5,877 nt of DNA from positions 1 to 5,877 of the forward strand of contig CAMCJO010000149.1 in the NCBI GenBank assembly GCA_945875135.1. The letters are read 5' to 3'. A model generated the notes under the pieces. It was not told the origin of the DNA and did not search any database. It saw only the letters and a list, made by a program, of their open reading frames with translations. The DNA comes from an uncultured Porphyromonas sp. Lineage in GTDB: Bacteria; Bacteroidota; Bacteroidia; Bacteroidales; Porphyromonadaceae. Positions 1 through 5,877 of the stretch are shown in pieces (position 1 is the first letter of the stretch; each line of letters begins with the position of its first letter). A program made the position numbers and the translations under genes.

Positions 1-5
1 CCTAC

Positions 6-35
6 CCACGTGACCGTCATACGACCGTCACGTGG
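6..35. repeat. Inverted repeat with two CACGTG palindromes and an 8-bp direct repeat
   Basis: CCACGTGAC (6-14) and GTCACGTGG (27-35) are exact reverse complements. After one C/C mismatch (15, 26), GTC (16-18) pairs with GAC (23-25), leaving a 4-base loop ATAC (19-22). This makes a stem of 12 pairs with one mismatch. The same segment has two CACGTG palindromes (7-12 and 29-34), centred 22 bases apart or about two helical turns, and the direct repeat GACCGTCA (12-19 and 23-30). It could act as an RNA hairpin between traJ and the next gene or as a DNA operator for a dimeric protein; the sequence does not decide. No U-run follows within the visible bases. Confidence 0.55.
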
Positions 36-60
36 TCATCGCATCCTCATCAAGCGTGTC

Positions 61-90
61 ATAGCCACCCTTCGGCTGAAGGGACGCTAT
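61..90 (-). other. Hairpin overlapping the traJ stop codon
   Basis: Plus-strand bases 68-73 (CCCTTC) and 78-83 (GAAGGG) form a perfect 6-bp stem with a 4-base loop (GGCT). After a 2x2 internal mismatch (66-67 against 84-85), bases 61-65 (ATAGC) pair with 86-90 (GCTAT). On the traJ transcript this gives a two-part stem of 11 pairs that contains the stop codon at 89-87. No run of U follows on the transcript strand (it continues GACACGCTTG), so a standard intrinsic terminator is not supported. It could be an mRNA-stabilising, processing or partial termination structure. The pairing is seen directly; the function is inferred. Confidence 0.5.
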
Positions 91-1124
91 TTGCCCTTGA
101 TAAGTGCCCCTTTGATACGTCCGCCTACGTTGCCAGCTATAGATCCAGTGGCACCAGCTACTGCCTTACCTCCCGTATAGGCACTCTGAGCACCTCGTTG
201 CGCCGTCTGATTGACATTGCGTCCGTATGCCCCGATACCACCACCAGCCTCTATAATCCAGCCCGCTACCGTAGGAACACAGAAGTACCCCACGATACCA
301 ATCAGGAAGAAGACAATGTAGTACCAGCTACCCGAATCAGGCAGATAGTTAGGGTCACTCAATGCTGCAATATCCTTCTGCACCATCAACACCTGTATCT
401 TTGTGAGGAGAGCCGAGAGGACAGAGCTCACGGGTAACCACAGATAGACCGATATGTAGCGGGAGAACCAAGCCGTAAGCGACCCCGACAATCCATCCCA
501 AACTGCAATACCAAAGACGATTGGTCCCAGTATGCTCAGCACGATAAGAAAGAAGGTACGGAGCGTATCAATAATCAGAGCAGCTGCATGGTATAGCAAC
601 TCTATGAGGTCATGGAGTTGCTTCATCAGCCATTGCTTCGTTTTGTAAGCAGCACGCTCGGCATACATCCCAGCGATGGTCACCGCATCGCTCGGCCCGA
701 TGATCCCCATCTCCTCTATCTTTTGGTCAAAAGCTTCATTGGAAACCAAGTAAGCCGTCTCGGGGTTACGGAGATAGGCAGCCTCTTGTAGTTTGTCTCG
801 CTTAGCAACCAACTTGTCTAGTTGTACCGTCTGCTTATTGACCATTCGCTCTGTACCTTGTACCACAGGAGAGAGAATCGTATTCATCGTACCCAGCACA
901 ATCGTTGGGAAAAACATAATACAGAAGCCCAGCACAAAAGGTCGCAGTAAGGGGAAAAGGTCAATCGGCTCGGCACGAGACAACGAAGACCACACCCTTA
1001 CGGCTACATAGAAGAGCGCTCCTAATCCCGCAATCCCCTTGGCAATGCCCGTCATCTCTCCACAGAGAGGCATCATCTCCTGATAGGTGGAGCGGAGTAA
1101 TTCATGTAGTGATGCAAAGTCCAT
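87..1124 (-). CDS. traJ: TraJ, VirB6/TrbL-like polytopic inner-membrane protein
   Basis: A 345-residue protein matching Bacteroidetes TraJ throughout, from MDFASLHELLRSTYQEMMPL onward. Hydrophobic segments lie at about 26-45, 60-84, 177-208 (long enough for one or two helices), 224-247 and 267-291. A soluble loop at about 90-170 contains the family-typical RNPETAYLVSNEAFD (119-133). The conserved GPIVFGIAVWDG (200-211) and VYLWLPVSSVLSAL (226-239) match the VirB6/TrbL-like core. The C-terminal 50 residues are rich in Gly, Ala and basic residues (GGGIGAYGRNVNQTAQRG, then repeated GG/AG pairs) and lack hydrophobic stretches. VirB6-like proteins form part of the inner-membrane channel. The ATG lies 32 bases after the traI stop and agrees with the family start. 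The TAG stop lies inside the foot of a hairpin at 61-90. Confidence 0.95.
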   Translation of the reverse strand: MDFASLHELLRSTYQEMMPLCGEMTGIAKGIAGLGALFYVAVRVWSSLSRAEPIDLFPLLRPFVLGFCIMFFPTIVLGTMNTILSPVVQGTERMVNKQTVQLDKLVAKRDKLQEAAYLRNPETAYLVSNEAFDQKIEEMGIIGPSDAVTIAGMYAERAAYKTKQWLMKQLHDLIELLYHAAALIIDTLRTFFLIVLSILGPIVFGIAVWDGLSGSLTAWFSRYISVYLWLPVSSVLSALLTKIQVLMVQKDIAALSDPNYLPDSGSWYYIVFFLIGIVGYFCVPTVAGWIIEAGGGIGAYGRNVNQTAQRGAQSAYTGGKAVAGATGSIAGNVGGRIKGALIKGK

Positions 1125-1156
1125 AGATCCTAACGGCTATCTTTACGTAGTCAGTC

Positions 1157-1786
1157 TTACCAATATCGGCTCTCTGGATTTCCATAAAGCGCTTTGACCG
1201 ATGCTAGATCATTCTTCTCGTGAGCACGTACATAGCTCACGGAGATATTCTTTCGGGTGTAGTAAGAAACAATCGATCGATACTCACGTAGTGTCGTATA
1301 GATGCGGTCTATCATCTGCATACGCTCGCTATCATTCATTGAGAACACCTTGCTCTTAGCTACAGACTTCAGTTCCTTGAGACTCTCGCCACTCAGCTCT
1401 AATAGCTTGGCATAGCCAGCAGCCATAGCAGCTAGCTCTGTGGGGCGGAAGTTTGGGTCCGCTAGCATCTTCTTGTAGGAGGTTACATAGATCTCTGATA
1501 TGTCTCCCACCATTAGGATGCACTCCTTCACCTTGTAGGCATCGCCTATAAGGTTGTTCACCTGCTTGAGTGCATCGTAGTACTTCTTGGTGTCGTTGTA
1601 CAGTTTCTCCACCTCCTTAAAACCACTTAGCGTGTTTTTGACCGTCTTCGAGGCGGTGGCAATCTCCTTAATGGAGTTAGCTATGTTGCCAGCAAAGTTC
1701 CCAGGGTCGGTAACCACCCACTGAGCGTGGGCTTGAGGGATAAATAGGCTCATTGCAAAGAGAGCCATCAGCAGATACTTTTTCAT
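1157..1786 (-). CDS. traI: TraI, secreted DUF4141 helical protein (VirB5/TrbJ-like)
   Basis: A 209-residue protein from the ATG at 1786-1784. Residues 1-21 form a signal peptide (MKKYLLMALFAMSLFIPQAH followed by Ala), with predicted cleavage before Gln22. The mature N-terminus QWVVTDPGNFAGNI is the typical DUF4141 opening. The rest is mostly helical: a possible coiled coil at about 38-80, the conserved ILMVGDISEIYV at 90-101, and YYTRKNISVSYVRA at 175-188. It is probably periplasmic or surface-associated. By place (after the VirB4 gene and before the VirB6-like gene) and by its DP.N motif it resembles VirB5/TrbJ, but this homology is inferred. An in-frame GTG six bases upstream (1792) would add two residues; the ATG is preferred because it gives a standard MKK signal-peptide start. 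It is unrelated to the TraI relaxase of F and RP4. A DUF3876 (TraH) gene found between traG and traI in some elements is absent. Confidence 0.92.
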   Translation of the reverse strand: MKKYLLMALFAMSLFIPQAHAQWVVTDPGNFAGNIANSIKEIATASKTVKNTLSGFKEVEKLYNDTKKYYDALKQVNNLIGDAYKVKECILMVGDISEIYVTSYKKMLADPNFRPTELAAMAAGYAKLLELSGESLKELKSVAKSKVFSMNDSERMQMIDRIYTTLREYRSIVSYYTRKNISVSYVRAHEKNDLASVKALYGNPESRYW

Positions 1787-1812
1787 TGTCACTAGGTATT
1801 TGATTGTTACTA

Positions 1813-4332
1813 TTATTGCTTATCTCTTTTCTCTATGGCGAGTTGTCGGATGGCCGACTCAATGTCTCCTCCCAGCTGCTCCGCACGCTGCATCACCTCC
1901 AGCTTCTCTCGCTCCTCTGTCGTATAGGTGAGATACTCCTCCATACTCACCTCTGTAGCATAGACGGCACTCTGCATACCTCCCAGCCCGACCCACACCT
2001 CTTTGTAGAGTCGGTGAGGATCGTTGTTCTGATTGATTGAGAGGATTTGGCTCTTCTCCTTTTCGGAGAGACCCAGCATCGATTGGATACCATCAAACTT
2101 GGTCATGTACTTACGCTGGTCTAATAGGATCTTGCAGTCAGAGTTGTTGATGATACTCTCCTTCACTACGGGTGAAGAGATGATGTCGTCTACCTCCTGC
2201 GTCACCACAATAGCCTCTCCGAAATACTTTCTGACCGTCTTGTAGAGATACTTGATGTAGTCCGCCATATTCTCCGAAGCAATCGCCTTCCAGGCCTCCT
2301 CGATAAGGATCATCTTGCGGATACCCTTCAGTCGGCGCATCTTATTGATAAAGGCTTCCATGATGATAATGGTCACCACGGGGAAGAGGTCTTTATTGTC
2401 CTTCACTTGGTCAATCTCAAAGACGATAAACCGCTTTGAGAGCAGGTCTATGTTCTTATCCGAGTTCAGTAGGAAGTCGTAACGGCCTCCTTTGTAGTAC
2501 TGCTTGAGCGTAGTCAGAAGATTATTGATATTGAAGTCTGAGAGCGTCACCTTGATATCTCGCTGCTCCATATCCTTACGATAGACATCTCTAAGGTATT
2601 CGTAGAAGCTATTGAAGTTCGGGACGATACTGGCATCTGAGCAGATGAGCTCGATATAGGCATTGACAGCAGAGCCCAGCTCTCCAGCCTCAGTCTTGGT
2701 AACCCGCTCATCGGCACTCTTCCAAAGCGTCATCAGTAGGGTGCAGATACTCTCTCGCTTCTCTACATCAAAGAACTTGTCATCCGTATAAAAAGGATTG
2801 AAGGAGATAGGATGGTCATGGGTGTAGGTGAAGTAGACTCCATCCTCTCCCTTTGTCTTACGATGGATTAGTTCGCACAACCCTTGATACGAGTTACCCG
2901 TATCGACCAAGAGGACATGCGCCCCCTGCTCGTAATATTGCCGTACCATATGGTTCGTAAAGAAACTCTTGCCACTGCCCGAGGGACCGAGAATGAACTT
3001 GTTGCGGTTGGTAATGATTCCTTGCCTCATCGGCAGATCAGATATGTCGAGATGTATCGGCTTACCAGATAATCTGTCTGCCATCTTAATCCCAAAGGGT
3101 GAGAGCGAGTCCTTGTAGTTGGTCTCTGCCGTGAAGAAACAGAGAGCCGGCTCAATGAAGGTGTAGAAAGACTCTTCTGCGGGAAAGTCCCCTGCATTCC
3201 CCGGGATAGCCGCCCAGTAGAGGGTCGCTGTATCGATGGTGTTATGTCTAGGACGGCACTCCATCAAGGCAAGGGCAGAGCCCACATCATTCTTGACTTG
3301 TCGTAGCTCCTCTTCATCGTCACTCCATGCCAAGACATTAAAGTGAGCTCTAATGGAGGTGAGTCCCTGAGAGTGTGCTGTGTTGAGATACTCCTGTATC
3401 CACTCTTCGTTGATTTGATTACTACGGCTGTAGCGTGCTAGAGAGTGCATATTTCTAGCTTGCTTTTCAAAACGCTGCAAGTTAGCCTCGCTATCTTCAA
3501 TGAAGAGGTATTGATTGTAGATATGGTTGCAGGGGAGCATCAGCCCCACTGGAGAGGCAAAGGAGAGGCGGCAGTCTGAGCGATCTGTTGATAATCGCTC
3601 ATAGCGACCATCGGTACTGACAGTAGTGGGTAGATCATCCGTATCAGAGAGCGTATGCAGGCAGAGCATATTGTCTCCCACACGTACAAGGTCTGCCCCT
3701 AGACGTATATCCTTCAATGTGCCGTGTCTGCTATCTGATAGAGAGAAGTAGCGATCCAAGAGAGCAGCTTGCTCCCTAGAGCCAACCAGCTCAGCCTCGC
3801 TCATTCGAGCCAGCTTTATCAATTCGGAGTCATTGATGATGCGTTCGAACTGATCCACCGACTCCATAAACTTCACCATCTCCTCTTCGTTGGTAATCTC
3901 TTTAGGGAGTAGATGACCTCTACAAAGCGTTGAGAAGTTACTCTGCTGTGCCATGCGCTGTCTATTGCTCTTCGTGATAAAGAGGTAGACGGTATGGTTT
4001 AGATAGGGTCGCTCATTGAAGTGTCTCTCAGAGGCACGAGCGAGAAAGCTCAAAGGCTTTTCTTGACCACGCTTGCAAGTCGTATGGTAGCACTCCTTGA
4101 TGAACCAATCTTGCTTGTGAACGATCGTGAAGTTGGGGAGTACCTTGATGGCTTTATGCCAAGTAGAGTGCATCGTTTCATACTCTGCAGATGTGACTGT
4201 AAAAAGCTCGGGTAGCTCCACTCGAAAAGCAACCGTCACATCAGCATCCTTACTGACAATGCACCCATGCTCGACACTCAGCAAGGGGAACTTTGACTCT
4301 AAGGTGGTTATCTTGCTTCTGTTTCTCATCAT
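1813..4332 (-). CDS. traG: TraG, VirB4-like conjugation ATPase
   Basis: An 839-residue P-loop ATPase of the Bacteroidetes TraG family, which is VirB4-like and not a VirD4 coupling protein. The N-terminal part (about 1-430) is the VirB4-type domain without a nucleotide site, including PLLSVEHGCIVSKDADVTVA near the start. The C-terminal RecA-like domain has a Walker A motif GPSGSGKS at 449-456, followed by LLVDTGNSY (474-482). The Walker B strand is MILIEEAW at 674-681, with Glu678 and Glu679 where many VirB4 proteins have Asp-Glu. The motif VVTQEVDD at 709-716 holds the conserved Gln near the sensor region, and KILLDQRKY is at 734-742. The protein should power pilus biogenesis and substrate transfer at the inner membrane. 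It has full length for the family and shows no frameshift. The start overlaps the traF stop by four bases; a second ATG follows at once (MM), so the start is uncertain by one codon. Confidence 0.96.
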   Translation of the reverse strand: MMRNRSKITTLESKFPLLSVEHGCIVSKDADVTVAFRVELPELFTVTSAEYETMHSTWHKAIKVLPNFTIVHKQDWFIKECYHTTCKRGQEKPLSFLARASERHFNERPYLNHTVYLFITKSNRQRMAQQSNFSTLCRGHLLPKEITNEEEMVKFMESVDQFERIINDSELIKLARMSEAELVGSREQAALLDRYFSLSDSRHGTLKDIRLGADLVRVGDNMLCLHTLSDTDDLPTTVSTDGRYERLSTDRSDCRLSFASPVGLMLPCNHIYNQYLFIEDSEANLQRFEKQARNMHSLARYSRSNQINEEWIQEYLNTAHSQGLTSIRAHFNVLAWSDDEEELRQVKNDVGSALALMECRPRHNTIDTATLYWAAIPGNAGDFPAEESFYTFIEPALCFFTAETNYKDSLSPFGIKMADRLSGKPIHLDISDLPMRQGIITNRNKFILGPSGSGKSFFTNHMVRQYYEQGAHVLLVDTGNSYQGLCELIHRKTKGEDGVYFTYTHDHPISFNPFYTDDKFFDVEKRESICTLLMTLWKSADERVTKTEAGELGSAVNAYIELICSDASIVPNFNSFYEYLRDVYRKDMEQRDIKVTLSDFNINNLLTTLKQYYKGGRYDFLLNSDKNIDLLSKRFIVFEIDQVKDNKDLFPVVTIIIMEAFINKMRRLKGIRKMILIEEAWKAIASENMADYIKYLYKTVRKYFGEAIVVTQEVDDIISSPVVKESIINNSDCKILLDQRKYMTKFDGIQSMLGLSEKEKSQILSINQNNDPHRLYKEVWVGLGGMQSAVYATEVSMEEYLTYTTEEREKLEVMQRAEQLGGDIESAIRQLAIEKRDKQ

Positions 4333-4655
4333 CTAGCGCTATTGAGTTGGTGAAAAAGCTGATAGACCGAACGGCGGTTCAAGAGATACCTCGGGTGTCT
4401 TCTTATAGCTCCTCGCTTCATCAATCCATATTGACCATACTTGCGATTCATGGCGAACGTTTGCCACACCACAACGGTGGCACCCACTACGCCTATGCCC
4501 AAGCAGATGATCTGACTGATGCCACAGAGATAGAGAATCACTACAAGGATGAAGATGCCCAGTAACCCTCCTGCAAATAGGAAGAGGTAGTGAGCCTTCA
4601 AGCCCTTGAACTCCACCGTCCGACCGACTCCTTTATTTACTTCCCAACTAGCCAT
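4329..4655 (-). CDS. traF: TraF, DUF4133 VirB3-like inner-membrane protein
   Basis: A 108-residue protein matching DUF4133 (Bacteroidetes TraF). The N-terminus has the family's 'NKG..R..EFKGLKA.Y' signature (residues 7-23: NKGVGRTVEFKGLKAHY). Two transmembrane segments follow at about 22-44 and 47-67, then a basic cytoplasmic tail containing YGQYGLMKRGAIRRHPRYL (about 73-91). Small size, two adjacent membrane helices and position directly before the VirB4-type ATPase are the hallmarks of VirB3, which anchors VirB4 to the inner membrane. The ATG is fixed by the TAATG junction with traE. The TGA stop overlaps the traG ATG (ATGA). This tight coupling fits the close association of VirB3 and VirB4, which are fused in some other secretion systems. 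It is unrelated to the TraF of F plasmids. Confidence 0.92.
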   Translation of the reverse strand: MASWEVNKGVGRTVEFKGLKAHYLFLFAGGLLGIFILVVILYLCGISQIICLGIGVVGATVVVWQTFAMNRKYGQYGLMKRGAIRRHPRYLLNRRSVYQLFHQLNSAR

Positions 4656-4972
4656 TAGAGGAAGAAGCTACGCAGGATGGTAGCAGCTACGATGAGGAAG
4701 ATACAAGCTCCGAACCAGCTTGCAGCTGTCTTGCTCGTATCGGGGTCTCCTGAGCTAAACTTATTGTACACCTTGACACCGCCTATCAAGCCCACCACTG
4801 CCCCAATGGCATAGATGAGCTTGGTGGCTGGGTCAAAATAGGAAGTGACCATCTTGGTCGCTTCGTTGATGCCCGCCATACCATTGCCTTGGGCAAAGGC
4901 TGTCGCACCTGTCATCATCAGGGTCAGGGCAAGCATCGCTAGGCGTTCCTTGCTAATCATTCGTCTGTTCAT
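4655..4972 (-). CDS. traE: TraE, DUF4134 VirB2-like pilin candidate
   Basis: A 105-residue protein with the size and topology of a conjugative pilin. Residues 1-27 form a signal peptide: basic start (MNRRMISKERL), hydrophobic core, and a likely cleavage site after TAFA, leaving a mature form of about 78 residues. The mature part has two hydrophobic segments, about 52-69 and 85-103, joined by a short polar loop (SSGDPDTSKTAASWF) that is the most conserved part of DUF4134 as I recall it. By family knowledge this is the VirB2 counterpart of Bacteroidetes type IV secretion systems; pilus formation itself is inferred. It is the first gene of the collinear virB2-B6-like block, and its TAA stop shares one base with the traF ATG (TAATG). 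An in-frame ATG at codon 5 is a possible alternative start that would still keep most of the signal peptide. Confidence 0.92.
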   Translation of the reverse strand: MNRRMISKERLAMLALTLMMTGATAFAQGNGMAGINEATKMVTSYFDPATKLIYAIGAVVGLIGGVKVYNKFSSGDPDTSKTAASWFGACIFLIVAATILRSFFL

Positions 4973-5026
4973 TGTCTGTCGTTATATCAAGTTGTTAAAG
5001 AATAATCTTGCTGTTCTATTGTTGGG

Positions 5027-5782
5027 TTACAAGTAGTAAGAGAGCGGTTTCTCTTCTTCACCCGCTTCTGCCTCTACTTGGGAAGGTGCGGGCTCCTCTT
5101 CTAGCTCTTCAGCTTTCCGCAGGGTTGCAAAGAGATTGCGGTGAGCTTCCTCCACTTGTAGCGTGTACTCTTTGAGCCGATCCATAAGCTCCGTTCCTCG
5201 CAAGGTGCGGAGCGTCTGGCACATCTCCTCTTCATTTTCATTAGTCAGTGAATCCTCTTGCTTACTCCATTGGCTAATACGAGATAAATCTCTTGCTAAG
5301 ATGGCGGTCGGGGAGAGTTCGGGCATCGCCTCGCTGGCAATCTGTAACTCCTCCCGCAGGATGCTCTCCTCGTCTAGATCCTCCATCGTGTAGGCGACTT
5401 GAATCTCGTTTTCTGCCTCAGGAATAGTTTCGCTTTCCGCTTCTAAAGGATCTGTAGCGTCATCTCTTTGCGTTGACTTATTACTATCTAACTCTGCAAA
5501 TGTAGCGGGATTATCGACCGCTTTTTCAGACGAGGAACTCTTAGGAACCGTAGGGAAAGATGAGGAAATAAAAGGCTTGCTCTTGCCGACTAGTTCGTCT
5601 CTCACTGGATCCTTACACTCTTGATTGGAGTCTGCCTTTTCCGTTTTCTCTTTCTTGGCTGTAGTCTTTCTTATAGGGTCTTGCTTAGAGCTGTTCAAGA
5701 GTCTCCGCCAATATGCGATGCCAAAGATCACCCACACAATCCCTAATAAGAGCAGTAAGCATCTCAATGTCTCTTCAATCAT
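5027..5782 (-). CDS. traD: TraD-like DUF4122 membrane-anchored protein
   Basis: A 251-residue protein with one hydrophobic segment at about residues 7-24 (LRCLLLLLGIVWVIFGIAYW), then a basic stretch (YWRR, later KKEKTEK), so it is probably an inner-membrane protein with a cytoplasmic bulk. The motif RDELVGKS at residues 61-68 matches the 'DEIVGKS' signature I recall from DUF4122 proteins, called TraD in CTnDOT-type elements. It is not a Walker A motif: the preceding glycines are absent. A low-complexity Ser/Thr/Asp/Glu linker covers about residues 70-140. A predicted helical domain follows at about 155-225, and its 'LRTLRGTELMDRL' part parallels the conserved C-terminal DUF4122 helix. The end is strongly acidic (EELEEE, GEEE). 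The start overlaps the DUF3408 stop by four bases and the stop lies 54 bases before traE. The biochemical role is unknown. This TraD is unrelated to the F-plasmid coupling protein of the same name. Confidence 0.8.
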   Translation of the reverse strand: MIEETLRCLLLLLGIVWVIFGIAYWRRLLNSSKQDPIRKTTAKKEKTEKADSNQECKDPVRDELVGKSKPFISSSFPTVPKSSSSEKAVDNPATFAELDSNKSTQRDDATDPLEAESETIPEAENEIQVAYTMEDLDEESILREELQIASEAMPELSPTAILARDLSRISQWSKQEDSLTNENEEEMCQTLRTLRGTELMDRLKEYTLQVEEAHRNLFATLRKAEELEEEPAPSQVEAEAGEEEKPLSYYL

Positions 5783-5877
5783 AGGTCAATAGTCTTATCT
5801 CGTCTCCGCTGAGAGGCGATTTGGTTCAATAGCTCCTGGTGCGTTTTCAAGTGATCCAGTATGATGTTTTCAATATA
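5779..5877 (-). CDS. traC: DUF3408 (TraB/TraC-like) conjugative transposon protein, C-terminal fragment
   Basis: Only the last 32 codons and the stop are in the window; the gene is cut by the window edge, not broken. The visible tail begins YIENIILDHLKTHQELLNQI and ends in a basic stretch (QRRRDK). The pattern 'YI.NI...H...H...L' followed by a charged end matches the C-terminal helix of DUF3408 proteins, which in CTnDOT-type elements are TraB and TraC and sit just before traD. The family has a ribbon-helix-helix-like C-terminal region, so DNA binding is possible but unproven. The TGA stop overlaps the ATG of the next gene (ATGA), which suggests translational coupling. The choice between traC and traB rests on position next to traD. 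The DUF3408 call from 32 residues is fairly good; the exact symbol is less sure. Confidence 0.7.
   Translation of the reverse strand, partial: YIENIILDHLKTHQELLNQIASQRRRDKTIDL

Noticed and set aside
61..90. Intrinsic terminator after traJ
   Set aside because: The stem is strong but no U-run follows it on the transcript strand, and transfer genes are expected to continue downstream.
1..180. Plus-strand frame open from base 1 to a stop at 178-180, which could be the tail of a gene converging on traJ
   Set aside because: Most of it is antisense to the well-supported traJ C-terminus, no start is visible, and the translation has no recognisable motif.
2361..2381. Non-standard Walker B (Glu-Glu in place of Asp-Glu) as a sign of a dead ATPase in TraG
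   Set aside because: As I recall the Bacteroidetes TraG family, IEEAW is its normal form, and Walker A is intact.
4973..5026. Possible internal promoter in the AT-rich gap before traE
   Set aside because: On the minus strand there is TATTCTTTA, but it does not fit the Bacteroidetes TAnnTTTG box and no TTTG element lies at the right distance. The site is too weak to annotate.
5582..5605. VGKS in the TraD-like protein as a P-loop
   Set aside because: The Walker A consensus GxxxxGK[ST] is not met: the context is RDELVGKS, and there is no Walker B partner. It matches a family motif instead.

Overview
The window is a six-gene stretch, plus the tail of a seventh gene, of the conjugation (tra) operon of a Bacteroidetes integrative conjugative element of the CTnDOT/CTnPg1 type. 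All genes lie on the minus strand, so transcription runs from position 5877 towards 1. The host is very probably a member of the Bacteroidales. The gene set (DUF3408, DUF4122, DUF4134, DUF4133, TraG ATPase, DUF4141, TraJ) is confined to that phylum's conjugative elements, and recognisable Shine-Dalgarno sites are absent, as is usual there. The moderate GC content is compatible with Porphyromonas or a relative, but genus cannot be fixed from this sequence. The assignments rest on remembered family sequences and visible motifs, not on a database search.

Layout in transcription order: the C-terminal tail of a DUF3408 (TraB/TraC-like) gene, 5877-5779; traD-like DUF4122 membrane-anchored protein, 5782-5027; traE, VirB2-like pilin candidate, 4972-4655; traF, VirB3-like membrane protein, 4655-4329; traG, VirB4-like ATPase, 4332-1813; traI, secreted helical DUF4141 protein, 1786-1157 (re-started at ATG instead of an upstream GTG); traJ, VirB6/TrbL-like polytopic membrane protein, 1124-87. 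Three junctions overlap (ATGA, TAATG, ATGA) and the rest are separated by 26 to 54 bases, so this is one transcription unit. The only longer non-coding stretch is positions 1-86 after traJ. It is short but carries two strong inverted repeats.

Together the genes encode the inner-membrane core of a type IV secretion system that exports element DNA to a recipient. The order traE-traF-traG-traI-traJ is collinear with virB2-B3-B4-B5-B6, which supports reading TraI as the VirB5/TrbJ-like member. The expected next gene, traK (VirB8-like), is not visible before the window ends. No RNA gene, CRISPR array, insertion sequence, attachment site or origin of transfer was recognised. The window looks like a normal conserved transfer operon. 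I did not find evidence of a wholly new system; the most unexplained item is the paired-hairpin segment after traJ.
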